Source of the DNA: Eubacteriaceae bacterium
Lineage (GTDB): Bacteria > Bacillota > Clostridia > Eubacteriales > Eubacteriaceae
Assembly (NCBI GenBank): GCA_016650045.1
Contig: JAENWK010000006.1
Span: 1 to 55,320, forward strand
DNA: 55,320 nt
Direction: 5' to 3'
Shown one piece after another: positions 1 through 8,696 of this stretch; position 1 is the first letter of the stretch, and every line of letters begins with the position of its first letter. A program made the translations under genes and the position numbers. Below the pieces are notes generated by a model that was not told the origin of the DNA, ran no database searches, and worked only from the letters and a program-made list of their open reading frames with translations.

Positions 1-27
1 AGGTCTTCCTACCTTTTTCGTTCTTTT

Positions 28-297
28 TTAAAAAAACTTCCAGTAAATGAAGGTACCTATCCCAATTTGGAGCACGAGAATACACGGCAGCCCAATATAA
101 AACTTGGGATGTTTGGTTTTGTGATGAAAATTCCGCATCCCGAAAATCCCTCCAAGACTTCCGCCAATGGCACTGAAGCCTAATAAGGTTTTTTCAGAAA
201 TACGCTGACCTGGTTTTTTCGACCTTTTCTTGTCATTCCAAAACAAAAAGAAGGTAATACAATTAATAACGACCAGGTACCCCATTAAATAAATCAT
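28..297 (-). CDS. DUF1294 family small membrane protein
   Basis: An 89-residue protein with an N-terminal hydrophobic segment (about residues 1-20), a basic stretch rich in Lys and Arg, a small glycine-rich segment (GGSLGGIFGM) and a C-terminal hydrophobic helix. This pattern, including the KKPGQRISE stretch and a histidine-rich FHHKTKHPKF stretch, is that of the DUF1294 family of integral membrane proteins, whose function is unknown. The gene begins one base after the glyA stop codon, so it is probably translated from the glyA transcript. The ribosome site is weak. Family assignment is by eye; the role is not known. Confidence 0.75.
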   Translation of the reverse strand: MIYLMGYLVVINCITFFLFWNDKKRSKKPGQRISEKTLLGFSAIGGSLGGIFGMRNFHHKTKHPKFYIGLPCILVLQIGIGTFIYWKFF

Positions 298-298
298 G

Positions 299-1540
299 TT
301 ATCCCATTAAACCTGGATAAAGCGGATATTTATCCGTTAGGTAGGCAACTTTTGCAAGCGCCAGCACCGGGTCTTTTTTAATCAGAGCCGCTTCAATGGC
401 ATCAGCAACAATTTCCATATCTTCCTCTACCATACCACGGGTGGTAATGGCTGGAGTCCCTACACGGATCCCACTGGTTACAAATGGGCTTTCCTTATCA
501 TAGGGAATGGCATTTTTATTCGCAGTGATGTTGACCTTCCCTAAAGTGTCGTCTGCTTCTTTTCCGGTTAATCCCACTTTACTGACATCCAGAAGCATCA
601 GATGGTTATCTGTACCGCCGGAAACAATCCGAAATCCTCGATTTTCCAGGGCTTTACATAACACCTTGGCATTTTTGACTACCTGTTCCTGATATTTTTT
701 AAATTCCGGAGTTGCCGCTTCTTTAAATGCCACTGCCTTGGCTGCGATCATATGTTCTAAAGGGCCACCCTGGGTGCCAGGAAAAACACCCTTATCAATG
801 AGTTTTGCATATTTCGCTTTGCATAGAATGATACCACCGCGTGGACCTCTCAGGGTTTTATGCGTGGTGGTGGTAACAAAGTCGGCATAGGGTACAGGGC
901 TTTGGTGTTGTCCTGCCGCTACAAGCCCGGCGATATGTGCCATATCAACCATCAGATAACATCCCTCAGCTTCTGTCATTTTAGCGATGCGTTTAAAGTC
1001 AATGGCTCGGGGATAAGAACTTGCCCCGACGACGACCATCTTTGGATGATGCTTGGCAATGAGTTCTTCAATTTCATCATAATTAATGGTTTCAGTTATC
1101 TGATCAACCCCATAGGAAATAAAATTATAAAATTTCCCGGAAAGGTTGGCCGGACTGCCATGGGTTAAGTGACCACCCTGGTCTAAACGCATCCCTAAAA
1201 CAGTATCCCCAGGTTCTAATATTCCCATATAAACAGCCGAGTTCGCCTGGGCTCCTGAATGGGGTTGCACGTTAGCATATTCAGCACCAAAAAGAGCCTT
1301 GGCCCGATCAATGGCTATTTGTTCAATGACGTCTACATGGACACATCCCCCATAAAAGCGATGTCCGGGAGTGCCTTCAGCATATTTATTGGTTAAATGG
1401 CTTCCCATGGCACTAAGCACTGCTTCAGAAACAAAGTTTTCAGAGGCAATGAGCTCTAAATGATTCTGTTGTCGACGCAGTTCTTTTTCCATGAGTTCAT
1501 AAATTTCGGGATCTGCTTCCCTTACTTCTTCAAAAAACAT
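299..1540 (-). CDS. glyA: Serine hydroxymethyltransferase
   Basis: 413 residues, the usual length for the bacterial enzyme. It interconverts serine plus tetrahydrofolate with glycine plus 5,10-methylene-tetrahydrofolate, a PLP-dependent cytosolic reaction that feeds one-carbon metabolism. Visible hallmarks are the N-terminal [10 protein letters not shown] segment, the [15 protein letters not shown] segment, and [14 protein letters not shown], which carries the PLP-binding lysine. A clear ribosome site (GGAGGAATGTT) precedes the ATG. It lies 24 bases after a small membrane-protein gene and one base before a DUF1294 gene, so the three are probably one transcript. In an acetogen this enzyme would draw on the methyl branch of the Wood-Ljungdahl pathway; that link is inferred. 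Confidence 0.98.
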   Translation of the reverse strand: MFFEEVREADPEIYELMEKELRRQQNHLELIASENFVSEAVLSAMGSHLTNKYAEGTPGHRFYGGCVHVDVIEQIAIDRAKALFGAEYANVQPHSGAQANSAVYMGILEPGDTVLGMRLDQGGHLTHGSPANLSGKFYNFISYGVDQITETINYDEIEELIAKHHPKMVVVGASSYPRAIDFKRIAKMTEAEGCYLMVDMAHIAGLVAAGQHQSPVPYADFVTTTTHKTLRGPRGGIILCKAKYAKLIDKGVFPGTQGGPLEHMIAAKAVAFKEAATPEFKKYQEQVVKNAKVLCKALENRGFRIVSGGTDNHLMLLDVSKVGLTGKEADDTLGKVNITANKNAIPYDKESPFVTSGIRVGTPAITTRGMVEEDMEIVADAIEAALIKKDPVLALAKVAYLTDKYPLYPGLMG

Positions 1541-1564
1541 AACATTCCTCCATCAAACTCTTTC

Positions 1565-1753
1565 TTAATTGTCGTCACGCTGGTTTGAAATTCTCTCCAG
1601 GGATGCGGCAATACTTTTTAAATAGATTGTTAATTCTTCTGCTTTCTTTTTAAAATAGAACACAAACATGATGCCTGCCATTAGAAAAAGAAGTAGCAAA
1701 TATGGGATGAAGTTCCAAGCCACACCCATCATACTATTTATAAATTCATTCAT
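1565..1753 (-). CDS. Small single-pass membrane protein
   Basis: A 62-residue protein. The ATG at 1753 was chosen because it follows a strong AGGAGGACAAT ribosome site; a longer reading from an upstream ATG would bury that site inside the coding region. Residues about 14-38 form one hydrophobic helix (FIPYLLLLFLMAGIMFVFYF), followed by a basic and amphipathic tail (KKKAEELTIYLKSIAASLERI) that could be a short coiled coil. No family is recognised. It is the first gene of the probable glyA transcript. Confidence 0.6.
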   Translation of the reverse strand: MNEFINSMMGVAWNFIPYLLLLFLMAGIMFVFYFKKKAEELTIYLKSIAASLERISNQRDDN

Positions 1754-1797
1754 ATTGTCCTCCTGCAAGCGACACTTGTACGACATTAACATTTATT

Positions 1798-1825
1798 ATT
1801 GTAACACTTTATTTAAACTTTGCAA
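1798..1825 (-). promoter_or_regulatory. Candidate promoter for the glyA transcript
   Basis: On the minus strand TTGCAA (1825-1820) and TACAAT (1803-1798) are separated by 16 bases, close to the vegetative sigma-A consensus. It lies 45 bases upstream of the small membrane protein that precedes glyA. It overlaps the last codons of the putative short lipoprotein gene at 1813-1929. Confidence 0.5.
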
Positions 1826-1929
1826 GATAAAAGGAATATTTTTATATTTGTGCCGCTGCAACCACCCAGCAGTCCAGCCCCTAAAATGAAACAAAGTCCC
1901 AAGAGCAGACTCTTTTTAAAAAGAGTCAT
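1813..1929 (-). CDS. Putative 38-residue lipoprotein (very short gene)
   Basis: Between the MOSC gene and the glyA cluster an ATG at 1929 opens a 38-codon frame ending in TAA at 1813. The product starts MTLFKKSLLLGLCFILGAG and continues LLGGCSGTN, a textbook lipoprotein signal: two lysines, a hydrophobic core and an LLGGC lipobox with the cysteine at residue 24. AGAGG lies 12 bases before the start, a slightly long spacing. The first codons sit in a perfect 20-base palindrome (1908-1927). The mature part would be only 15 residues, so this may be a small lipoprotein of unknown role or the remnant of a longer gene. It could also be chance; the signal sequence is the only evidence. Confidence 0.35.
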   Translation of the reverse strand: MTLFKKSLLLGLCFILGAGLLGGCSGTNIKIFLLSCKV

Positions 1930-1946
1930 TTTCTCAGAACACCTCT

Positions 1947-2384
1947 TTATTCAACTATTTCAATACTATCTCCCGCTTTAATGGTGCCACCTTCTAAAAT
2001 AATGGTAAAGATGCCTTCTCGGGGCATAATACAGTCGCCTACTTTTTTGGCAATTTCACAACCGGAATGGCATTCCTTCCCAATTTGAGTCACTTCCTGA
2101 AGGGTTTCTCCAACTCTCATTTTGGTGCCCACCGGCAGTTCATAAAGGCAAATGCCTTCAGTCGTAAGATTTTCAGCAAAATTACCCGCACATAAACCTT
2201 TAATACCCTTTTCAATCATTTTATCAATGCTTTCCTGGCCTAAAAGACTGACCTGTCGATGCCAATCACCGGCGTGAGCATCTCCTTCCAAGCCAAATTT
2301 TACGATGAACTTTCCACTTTCAATGGGGTTTTTCATTTCACCTTTTTTTTCGCTGATATTCACTGCGGTAACTTTTGCACTCAT
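1947..2384 (-). CDS. MOSC-domain protein
   Basis: A 145-residue protein matching a stand-alone MOSC domain, the sulfur-carrier fold related to the C-terminal domain of Moco sulfurase. Features seen are [29 protein letters not shown] and [10 protein letters not shown] with cysteines that could carry sulfur. Such proteins are thought to handle sulfur or metal-sulfur groups in molybdenum cofactor maturation. Its ATG overlaps the moaC stop by four bases (ATGA), so translation is coupled to moaC, and it is the last gene of the molybdopterin operon. The ribosome site is TTGGAGGAAC. Confidence 0.88.
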   Translation of the reverse strand: MSAKVTAVNISEKKGEMKNPIESGKFIVKFGLEGDAHAGDWHRQVSLLGQESIDKMIEKGIKGLCAGNFAENLTTEGICLYELPVGTKMRVGETLQEVTQIGKECHSGCEIAKKVGDCIMPREGIFTIILEGGTIKAGDSIEIVE

Positions 2385-2890
2385 TTTTGTTCCTCCAATT
2401 TTTCATTTCTTATAAAGGTTCCGGATTTTCCGCCAGATTTTTTCATTAAACAAATCTCGCTAATGACCATTTCTCGGTCAACAGCCTTGCACATATCATA
2501 AATGGTAAGTGCTGCTACTGACACTGCCATTAACGCTTCCATTTCCACCCCGGTTTTACCGGTATTTTTTACGGTCGCCTCGATATTGATTATTGCATTG
2601 GCTTCATCAATTTCAAAGGCAATGTCGCTTCCTGATATAAAAATGTTATGGCACATGGGAATAAGGTCTGATGTTCGCTTCACTCCCATAATTCCAGCGA
2701 TTTGGGCAACCCCTAAAACATCTCCCTTTTTCATTTGGCCTTCCATGATTTTTTTCAAGGTTTCAGGTTTCATTGAAATAGAGCCTTTGGCAACAGCAAC
2801 CCGTTCGGTCATATTTTTTTCAGACACATCAACCATTCGGCTTCTGCCCGCTTCATTAAAATGGGTAAATTCGGTATTTTCTTTTTCCAT
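2381..2890 (-). CDS. moaC: Cyclic pyranopterin monophosphate synthase MoaC
   Basis: 169 residues. It works with MoaA to convert GTP into cyclic pyranopterin monophosphate, the first step of molybdopterin synthesis. Typical MoaC segments are seen: MVDVSEK near the N terminus, [36 protein letters not shown] and KSGGKSG. The ATG at 2890 is favoured over a TTG two codons earlier because GGAGG then lies six bases upstream. The gene starts two bases after the moaA stop and overlaps the MOSC gene by four bases. Confidence 0.96.
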   Translation of the reverse strand: MEKENTEFTHFNEAGRSRMVDVSEKNMTERVAVAKGSISMKPETLKKIMEGQMKKGDVLGVAQIAGIMGVKRTSDLIPMCHNIFISGSDIAFEIDEANAIINIEATVKNTGKTGVEMEALMAVSVAALTIYDMCKAVDREMVISEICLMKKSGGKSGTFIRNEKLEEQK

Positions 2891-2892
2891 GG

Positions 2893-3852
2893 TCAACCTC
2901 CAATCTCATTCATATTTCTTAACAATTGTTTTTCATTTTCATTAATGTGATGTTTTTCAGGTTTTTCTTCAATGGCCTTTAATAAAATTTCTTCATAGGT
3001 CATTCCTTCTTTTCGAAGGGCAAGAACATCTATTTCCTGGTTCGAATGAAGACAGGGTTTAATTTTACCATCTGTGGTCACACGAATACGATTGCATTCT
3101 TTACAAAAATGCTTACTAATGGGGTTGATAAGCCCTATCCTACCCTTAGCCCCTGGTAATCGATAATATTCTGCGGGACTGGATTTTTCCCTTTGGACAA
3201 TGGGTTTCAGCTCTGGCATACGCTTTAAAACTTCATCGTTTGAAATGTACTTGTTCTCAGCAAAGCCAGGAGACTGACCTAATGGCATGAGCTCAATGAA
3301 TCGAACATCCACTTTATTTTCCCGGGTGTAATTAACAAAGGTCTCAATTTCATCATCATTAAAACCATTAATTAAAACAACATTGATTTTTATGGGTTTA
3401 AGCCCAGCTTCCTCGGCAGCTTCGATTCCCGCAAAAACATCATCAACATTTCCCCACCGGGTTATTTTATGATATTTTTCCGGAGCAAAGGTATCCAGAC
3501 TAATATTTACCCTATTCAAACCGGCTGCTTTTAAATCTTTGGCATACTTCGCCAGTAAAATACCGTTTGTGGTCATGGTTAAATCTTTTATTCCTTTGAT
3601 TTGAGCAATTTCTTTGACTAACTCAACAATCCCATTGCGAACTAATGGTTCTCCACCAGTGAGTCGTATCTTATCAATGCCCAAACCAACCCCGGCATTG
3701 ACAAGGCCAATCATTTCTTCAAAAGAAAGATTTTTTTTATGGGGACGTTTTTCAACACCCTCTTCAGGCATACAATAGACACATCGCAAATTGCATAAAT
3801 CTGTTATGGAGAGACGCATGTAATTTATTTTTCGTCCATAATGATCCTTCAT
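2893..3852 (-). CDS. moaA: GTP 3',8-cyclase MoaA
   Basis: 319 residues, a radical SAM enzyme that rearranges GTP in the first step of molybdopterin synthesis. The radical SAM cluster ligands are C20, C24 and C27 in [10 protein letters not shown]. The second, substrate-side cluster is formed by FCKECNRIR and a later cysteine in [18 protein letters not shown] is the SAM-binding GGE motif. The usual C-terminal double glycine is present (NEIGG). It lies third in the operon, after two moeA-type genes and directly ahead of moaC. Confidence 0.97.
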   Translation of the reverse strand: MKDHYGRKINYMRLSITDLCNLRCVYCMPEEGVEKRPHKKNLSFEEMIGLVNAGVGLGIDKIRLTGGEPLVRNGIVELVKEIAQIKGIKDLTMTTNGILLAKYAKDLKAAGLNRVNISLDTFAPEKYHKITRWGNVDDVFAGIEAAEEAGLKPIKINVVLINGFNDDEIETFVNYTRENKVDVRFIELMPLGQSPGFAENKYISNDEVLKRMPELKPIVQREKSSPAEYYRLPGAKGRIGLINPISKHFCKECNRIRVTTDGKIKPCLHSNQEIDVLALRKEGMTYEEILLKAIEEKPEKHHINENEKQLLRNMNEIGG

Positions 3853-3881
3853 TAACTTCCTGCTTTCTCCCCTTAATATAT

Positions 3882-5822
3882 TTAGGGATTAACCACTTCT
3901 CCCGGGTTATTAAACGCATACCCACCTAATTGGGTCAATGCATCCTTAAATTCCTGTGACTGCAGAACACTGATAAATGTTTGTACCCGCGGGTCTTCAA
4001 GATTTTTTCTAAGCATGGCAAAATCATATTCTTCGTCGCCAATGGCAATAAAATCCAAACCCATCATATTTGAAGCAGATAGAACACCCACCCCCACATC
4101 ACCTGAACCTGACTTCACTGCTGAAGCAACCATCATGTGAGTATTCATCTCTCGAGTATACCCTAAAATGTCTTTGACAGCAATGCCATTATTTTTCAAA
4201 AGATAGTCAAGTAGCACTCGTGTCCCAGATCCTCGTTGACGATTCACAAGGTTGACATCTTTACGCAAAAGATCCTTAATACCTTTAATTTTTTTAGGAT
4301 TTCCTTTTGGGATCATAAATCCCTGGGTCCGTTTTACCCCTTTGATTAAGACCATATCCTCATCCTTAAGGAATCGATTTAAATAAGGAAGGTTGTAAAT
4401 ACCTGTTTCTTCATCGAGTAAATGGATGGGTGCAATATGACATTCACCCTTTTTAATGGCCATGATCCCGCCTAAACTTCCAACATGGGCTGAGGAAAGA
4501 TTCACCATTCCTCGATTTTTATGAATAATATTGGATAACACATCCATGAGGACATCATGGCTGCCAATGGATACTAGGGTATTCTCAATTTCCTCCTGAG
4601 GCCGCATAAGTGTTAACTCAACGATTTCCCCGGCTTCATAACCTTCAATATTTTTGGGAATCTTTAAAATGCCGTCGGCGTTCACCAATGACATGGTGAC
4701 CCCGGCTCCTCGATCCAAAGGCGTTGCCACAAAAATATCATTCACCTGACCGCACTTCATTCGAACAAACTCCAGATATTTAAGAGTCGACATGAGTCTT
4801 TTTGAAAGAACTGCTTGAATGGTCATGCCTTCAACATTAACTTGATGATTGTAGGCGAAAATGACGGGTTTGACAAAACTTTCAAAAACAAAATAAGCTG
4901 AAACCGGATACCCGGGAATTCCAATCACCGGCTTCCCTTTAATCATTCCCAGGACAACAGGTTTGCCTGGTTTAATGGCGACCCCATGGATGACGACCTC
5001 TCCCAGTTCTTCGATGAGCCGCCGGGTATAGTCTTCCGTCCCTGCTGATGAGCCTGCTGAAATAAGCACTATATCATTGTCATCAATGGCCTTGATAATG
5101 GCATTTTTTATTAAATGATACTCATCACTGACGGGTGGATATCGATTTGGTAATCCACCATATTCTTTCACCAGGCCAGCAAACATATGGGTATTTGAGT
5201 CAACGATCTTTCCAATGGCCATGGCATCTCCGGCTTCCACCAGTTCAGTGCCGGTAGGAATAATCCCAACTTTTGGCTTTTCCATCACTTCAATTTCAGT
5301 GATACCACCTGCCAGTAAAGCTCCGATATCAATGGGTCTTACTTTATGATAGGCAGGAATGATCAGTTCTCCCGCCACTATGTCCTCCCCAATGGGGCGT
5401 ACATGCTGCCACAAAGCCACAGAATTGTTAATGCTTACCTGTTCATCATCCTTGATGTTCACATCTTCAATCATGACCACAGCATTATATGGGTCTTTGA
5501 TTACATCTCCGGTATCAACAAAATTAAAATCGCGACCTTTTACCAGGGTTTTTGGATGTCGCTCATCAACTCCCATCATGGTTCCTGCATCCACACAGAT
5601 ACCATCCATGGCTGAGGCGTTATAATAGGGTGAGGATATTTTTGCAAACACTGGTTCAACCGTCACCCATCCCTGGGCTTTTGTGACTGATAGCAGATGA
5701 CTTTCCTGATGGGTTTCTTTAAAAGATATCAGGGTCAGATATTTATTAACCGCTACATCCAGATCCTCATTTTTCAAGTATAGGTTACGCTCGTCTTTTT
5801 TTCCTTTATTTTTTGTATTCAT
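3882..5822 (-). CDS. MoeA-type molybdotransferase fused to a binding-protein domain
   Basis: About 646 residues, compared with about 400 for ordinary MoeA. Residues 1-400 are MoeA-like: SSPYYNASAMDGICVD, GIIPTGTELVEAGD, LISAGSSAGTEDYT and KPGKPVVLG are the usual segments. Residues from about 415 to the end form a periplasmic-binding-protein-like domain (DVLMDVLSNII, NRQRGSGTRVLLDYLL, SGSGDVGVGV), also found in ModE/LysR-type molybdate sensing proteins. There is no signal peptide, so the binding domain is intracellular and may sense molybdate, tungstate or an intermediate. The ATG at 5822 was preferred because GGAG lies six bases upstream; an ATG at 5834 is possible. It sits just after a normal moeA. 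Confidence 0.92.
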   Translation of the reverse strand: MNTKNKGKKDERNLYLKNEDLDVAVNKYLTLISFKETHQESHLLSVTKAQGWVTVEPVFAKISSPYYNASAMDGICVDAGTMMGVDERHPKTLVKGRDFNFVDTGDVIKDPYNAVVMIEDVNIKDDEQVSINNSVALWQHVRPIGEDIVAGELIIPAYHKVRPIDIGALLAGGITEIEVMEKPKVGIIPTGTELVEAGDAMAIGKIVDSNTHMFAGLVKEYGGLPNRYPPVSDEYHLIKNAIIKAIDDNDIVLISAGSSAGTEDYTRRLIEELGEVVIHGVAIKPGKPVVLGMIKGKPVIGIPGYPVSAYFVFESFVKPVIFAYNHQVNVEGMTIQAVLSKRLMSTLKYLEFVRMKCGQVNDIFVATPLDRGAGVTMSLVNADGILKIPKNIEGYEAGEIVELTLMRPQEEIENTLVSIGSHDVLMDVLSNIIHKNRGMVNLSSAHVGSLGGIMAIKKGECHIAPIHLLDEETGIYNLPYLNRFLKDEDMVLIKGVKRTQGFMIPKGNPKKIKGIKDLLRKDVNLVNRQRGSGTRVLLDYLLKNNGIAVKDILGYTREMNTHMMVASAVKSGSGDVGVGVLSASNMMGLDFIAIGDEEYDFAMLRKNLEDPRVQTFISVLQSQEFKDALTQLGGYAFNNPGEVVNP

Positions 5823-5870
5823 GATTTGCTCCATTTCTACTGGGTCGATTGATTAAGAATGGTTCATTCT

Positions 5871-7094
5871 CTAAAATAGTGTGACCTGAACTGAATCCCC
5901 GGCGTTTTTTCCTTCTTCATTTTCAGTCATTTCTATGTATCCGTCTGAATAGGATAATAGGGTAATCATCCCGGATTTTCCATAGGTTGGTCTGACTTCA
6001 ATCAACCCATTGACTTCTTTTATAGCCACGGTTTGGAAGGTTCTTCTCCCTGGTGCAGCGTGGATGTTTTCCATTAATTTACCTTGGATCGTTTGGTATT
6101 TAAAGTGATCCTGCCCATAAAAGATCGTCATAAACTCTCTGAGAATAATCATATAAACCATTATGGCTGAAGCCGGTTGTCCCGGAAGTCCCACCACCGG
6201 TTTTCCATCCACAATCCCCAGGATGGTTGGCTTTCCAGGCTTTACCGATAATCCGTGAATGAGAACTTCTCCCAGGTTATCAATCACCTTAGAAGTGTAG
6301 TCCTTTTCGCCCATGGAGCTGCCACCGGATAAAACCACCATATCACTTTTTTCGATGGCATTTTTCACTGCCAGTTGAATAGTATCACAATCATCCCTGG
6401 CATAACCCATGAAAACCACCCGGGCACCGAGACGTTGGGTCACTGCCCCTAAAGCCGGGGTATTAATGTCAATGACTTCTCCTGGCTTGGGCACTTCCCC
6501 TGGTCGAATAATTTCGTCACCGGTCGAAATAATGGTCACCCGTGGCAATTTGAAAACATCCACTTCAAGATAACCCAGAGCTGAAAGCACGCCAATATCC
6601 TGGGGTCTTAATAAATGTCCTTTTTGAAAAACACAGTCCCCAATCTTAATATCGTCTCCGATCAGCATGATGTTTTCATTGGAACCGGCATTTTTATAAA
6701 TGGCCAGATCCTGATCCCCCAGCTTTTCACAATATTCAATCATAACCATGGCTTCTGTTCCCTGTGGTAACATACCACCGGTTGGAACATAAATCGTTTC
6801 TCCCTGATTAAGCACCAGGTGGGTTTCTTTTCCCATTAAAACTTCACCGGCTATTCTGAGAAAACCAGGAATAGCAGTGGAAGCGCCTTGGACATCCGTA
6901 AGTTTTACGGCAAAACCATCCACCACCGAGCGATTAAAATGGGGGACGTTCATGGTGGATACCATTTCATTTTCCAGAACCCGCCCAAGACTTTCATTGA
7001 TAGAAATCTTTTCAGTTTCTAATTTTAGATGAACGAATGTATCTCGAATGATTTTTTTCATTTCATCAACTGTTTTCACTTTTAATAGTTCCAA
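5871..7094 (-). CDS. moeA: Molybdopterin molybdotransferase MoeA
   Basis: 407 residues, the standard MoeA length. MoeA inserts molybdate (or tungstate) into adenylylated molybdopterin. Segments seen are FNRSVVDGFAV, the PQGTEAMVMIEYCE stretch, IISTGDEIIRPGE, VVLSGGSSMGEKDYTSKVI and VVGLPGQPASAIMVY. The ribosome site AGGAGGAAG precedes the ATG. It lies 48 bases ahead of the second, binding-domain-fused MoeA, so the two paralogues are co-transcribed. One possibility is that they serve different metals (Mo and W); this is inference. Confidence 0.95.
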   Translation of the reverse strand: MELLKVKTVDEMKKIIRDTFVHLKLETEKISINESLGRVLENEMVSTMNVPHFNRSVVDGFAVKLTDVQGASTAIPGFLRIAGEVLMGKETHLVLNQGETIYVPTGGMLPQGTEAMVMIEYCEKLGDQDLAIYKNAGSNENIMLIGDDIKIGDCVFQKGHLLRPQDIGVLSALGYLEVDVFKLPRVTIISTGDEIIRPGEVPKPGEVIDINTPALGAVTQRLGARVVFMGYARDDCDTIQLAVKNAIEKSDMVVLSGGSSMGEKDYTSKVIDNLGEVLIHGLSVKPGKPTILGIVDGKPVVGLPGQPASAIMVYMIILREFMTIFYGQDHFKYQTIQGKLMENIHAAPGRRTFQTVAIKEVNGLIEVRPTYGKSGMITLLSYSDGYIEMTENEEGKNAGDSVQVTLF

Positions 7095-7112
7095 TTTCTT
7101 CCTCCTATTTTT

Positions 7113-7313
7113 CTATTTTCGTTTATTCCGTCGCCATTGAAGAAGAAACATGAGTACTGCTGTAATGAATAAAAAGGTGCCCAGTTTACCGATAAAGCTA
7201 TCATCCGGCGCTTCGGTACCTACTGCCGCCAGAACCTTGCCAAAAAGAGAACCACAAAAAATAAGGATGGTTGCCAAAACCAAAATGCCTGTTAACCTGT
7301 ATTTTCGTTTCAT
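7113..7313 (-). CDS. Small two-helix membrane protein at the head of the molybdopterin operon
   Basis: 66 residues from the ATG at 7313, which has GTGAGG six bases upstream; a GTG at 7325 would add four residues. The protein has two hydrophobic stretches, LTGILVLATILIFCGSLFG and FIGKLGTFLFITAVLMFLLQ, joined by a short acidic segment (GTEAPDD) and ended by a basic tail (RRNKRK). No family is recognised. As the first gene after the promoter it is co-transcribed with moeA, moaA and moaC. Whether it has a role in metal cofactor work is not known. Confidence 0.6.
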   Translation of the reverse strand: MKRKYRLTGILVLATILIFCGSLFGKVLAAVGTEAPDDSFIGKLGTFLFITAVLMFLLQWRRNKRK

Positions 7314-7341
7314 TTTTTTCCTCACTTTTTCTCATACTTCT

Positions 7342-7370
7342 ATTCTAACGATTTTTGCAATAAAAAACAA
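7342..7370 (-). promoter_or_regulatory. Candidate promoter of the molybdopterin operon
   Basis: On the minus strand TTGTTT (7370-7365) and TAGAAT (7347-7342) are spaced by 17 bases. Transcription would start about 20 bases before the small membrane-protein gene, leaving no room for a molybdenum-cofactor riboswitch. Confidence 0.5.
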
Positions 7371-7384
7371 TATGAATTACAAGC

Positions 7385-7413
7385 TTTAATTATTCATTAA
7401 AAATTGTTATACT
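7385..7413 (+). promoter_or_regulatory. Candidate promoter of thiF-like/mogA
   Basis: TATACT (7408-7413) is a good -10 hexamer with a weak TTTAAT -35 (7385-7390) 17 bases upstream. It drives the plus-strand pair and lies back to back with the minus-strand molybdopterin promoter. Confidence 0.4.
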
Positions 7414-7434
7414 ATGTAAAAGGAGGCGATTAAT

Positions 7435-8109
7435 ATGTTGCGTTATCAACGTAACTTCCCAGCTTTTTCAGCCAAAGACTTTGAACGCATCCAAAATGTA
7501 TCGGTTTGCGTGGTAGGTTGCGGTGGTTTGGGTGGCTATATCATTGAAATGCTTGCTCGGGTCGGGATTGGTTCACTAACCCTCATCGATGGGGATGTTT
7601 TTGAAGAATCCAATCTAAATCGACAACTCTTTTCCACTGAAAAAAATTTAGGAGCTCAAAAATCCAAAGTGGCTGCAGCACGGGTAAAAGCTATCAATAA
7701 GAACGTTAAAGCCCATTATTATCATGCTTTCATCCAGGAAGAAAATGGTCTTTCCCTGATTGGTGATTGTGATATTGTAGTGGATGCTCTGGATAATATC
7801 CCTTCCCGTTTAACGCTTCAAAAACTGTGTAAGGAAAAAAAGATTCCTCTGATTCACGGTGCCATTGGTGGTTGGTTTGCACAGATTACCACGGTTTACC
7901 CTGAAGATGATACCCTCTCCCGATTGTATTTCAACGAAATGGACTACGATTCAAAATCCCAGGGAAATCCGGCTTTTACTCCGGCTTTGGCGGCTTCTCT
8001 CCAAGTGTCAGAATGCCTCAAGGTCATTACCGGAAAAGAAGATATTTTGCGAAACAAACTTTTGTATATAGATTTACTGTCCAACAATTTTTTTACGTTT
8101 AACGTATAA
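7435..8109 (+). CDS. ThiF/MoeB/HesA-family adenylyltransferase
   Basis: 224 residues with the E1-like fold that adenylates the C-terminal glycine of small sulfur-carrier proteins such as ThiS or MoaD. Seen are the nucleotide-binding VCVVGCGGLGGYIIEML, the DGDVFEESNLNRQLF segment with the catalytic R and Q, and VVDALDNIPSRL. The zinc-binding CxxC pairs of full-length MoeB are absent, so it is a short, HesA-like form. It is followed 10 bases later by mogA and is divergent from the molybdopterin operon. MoaD activation is therefore the likely job, though no moaD or moaE is seen in the window. Confidence 0.88.
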   Translation: MLRYQRNFPAFSAKDFERIQNVSVCVVGCGGLGGYIIEMLARVGIGSLTLIDGDVFEESNLNRQLFSTEKNLGAQKSKVAAARVKAINKNVKAHYYHAFIQEENGLSLIGDCDIVVDALDNIPSRLTLQKLCKEKKIPLIHGAIGGWFAQITTVYPEDDTLSRLYFNEMDYDSKSQGNPAFTPALAASLQVSECLKVITGKEDILRNKLLYIDLLSNNFFTFNV

Positions 8110-8119
8110 GGAGAAAAAA

Positions 8120-8623
8120 ATGTATCGAACTGGAATTATTACCTTAAGTGACAAGGGTTCTCAAGGCCTTCGTGAAGATAAAAGCGGTCCATTGATTCAA
8201 ACCATGCTTGAAACAGTGCCCGGGTTTGAGGTTGTGAAAACCATCATTCTTCCCGATGATATGGACACCATTAAAGCCAAACTCATCGCCTGGGCCGATG
8301 AAGACAAATTGGATCTCATCTTAACCACAGGGGGGACCGGCTTTTCAGAGCGTGACTGGACCCCGGAAGCTACCATCGCTGTGTGTGATCGACTAACCCC
8401 GGGAATTCCTGAGGCCATGCGCTATTACAGCCTTCAAATCACCCCTAAAGCCATGCTGAGCCGGAGTGCTGCCGGAATCCGAGGGAAAACCCTGATTGTC
8501 AATCTTCCCGGAAGTCCCAAAGCGGTTAAAGAAAACCTGGAGGCCATTTTACCGGCCCTGGATCATGGCATGAAAATGCTCCTAAGCGCTGGTTCAGCCG
8601 AATGTGCCGAGCCGCTAAAATAA
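8120..8623 (+). CDS. mogA: Molybdopterin adenylyltransferase, MogA/MoaB family
   Basis: 167 residues. The protein adenylates molybdopterin so that MoeA can insert the metal. Family segments are ITLSDKGSQGLREDKSGPL near the N terminus, LILTTGGTGFSERDWTPEAT (the molybdopterin-binding GGTG loop), PGIPEAMRYYSLQIT and NLPGSPKAVKENL. The ribosome site is AAGGAG. It is the second gene of the plus-strand pair with the thiF-like gene and ends at a strong bidirectional terminator. MogA and MoaB cannot be told apart reliably by eye. Confidence 0.94.
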   Translation: MYRTGIITLSDKGSQGLREDKSGPLIQTMLETVPGFEVVKTIILPDDMDTIKAKLIAWADEDKLDLILTTGGTGFSERDWTPEATIAVCDRLTPGIPEAMRYYSLQITPKAMLSRSAAGIRGKTLIVNLPGSPKAVKENLEAILPALDHGMKMLLSAGSAECAEPLK

Positions 8624-8636
8624 TTTTTATTATCCT

Positions 8637-8676
8637 GAAAAAAGCGTCGCTCACTTTATTGTGAGCGACGCTTTTT
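8637..8676. terminator. Bidirectional terminator between mogA and ydbC-like gene
   Basis: GCGTCGCTCAC (8644-8654), a six-base loop and GTGAGCGACGC (8661-8671) form a perfect 11-bp stem. T-runs follow it on both strands, so it can end mogA and the convergent glutaredoxin transcript. Confidence 0.93.
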
Positions 8677-8696
8677 ATACAATGACCTTTTTCTTT

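Noticed and set aside
1908-1927. GACTCTTTTTAAAAAGAGTC as terminator of the molybdopterin operon
   Set aside because: The palindrome has no loop and no T-run after it, and its bases fit the first codons of a candidate lipoprotein gene.
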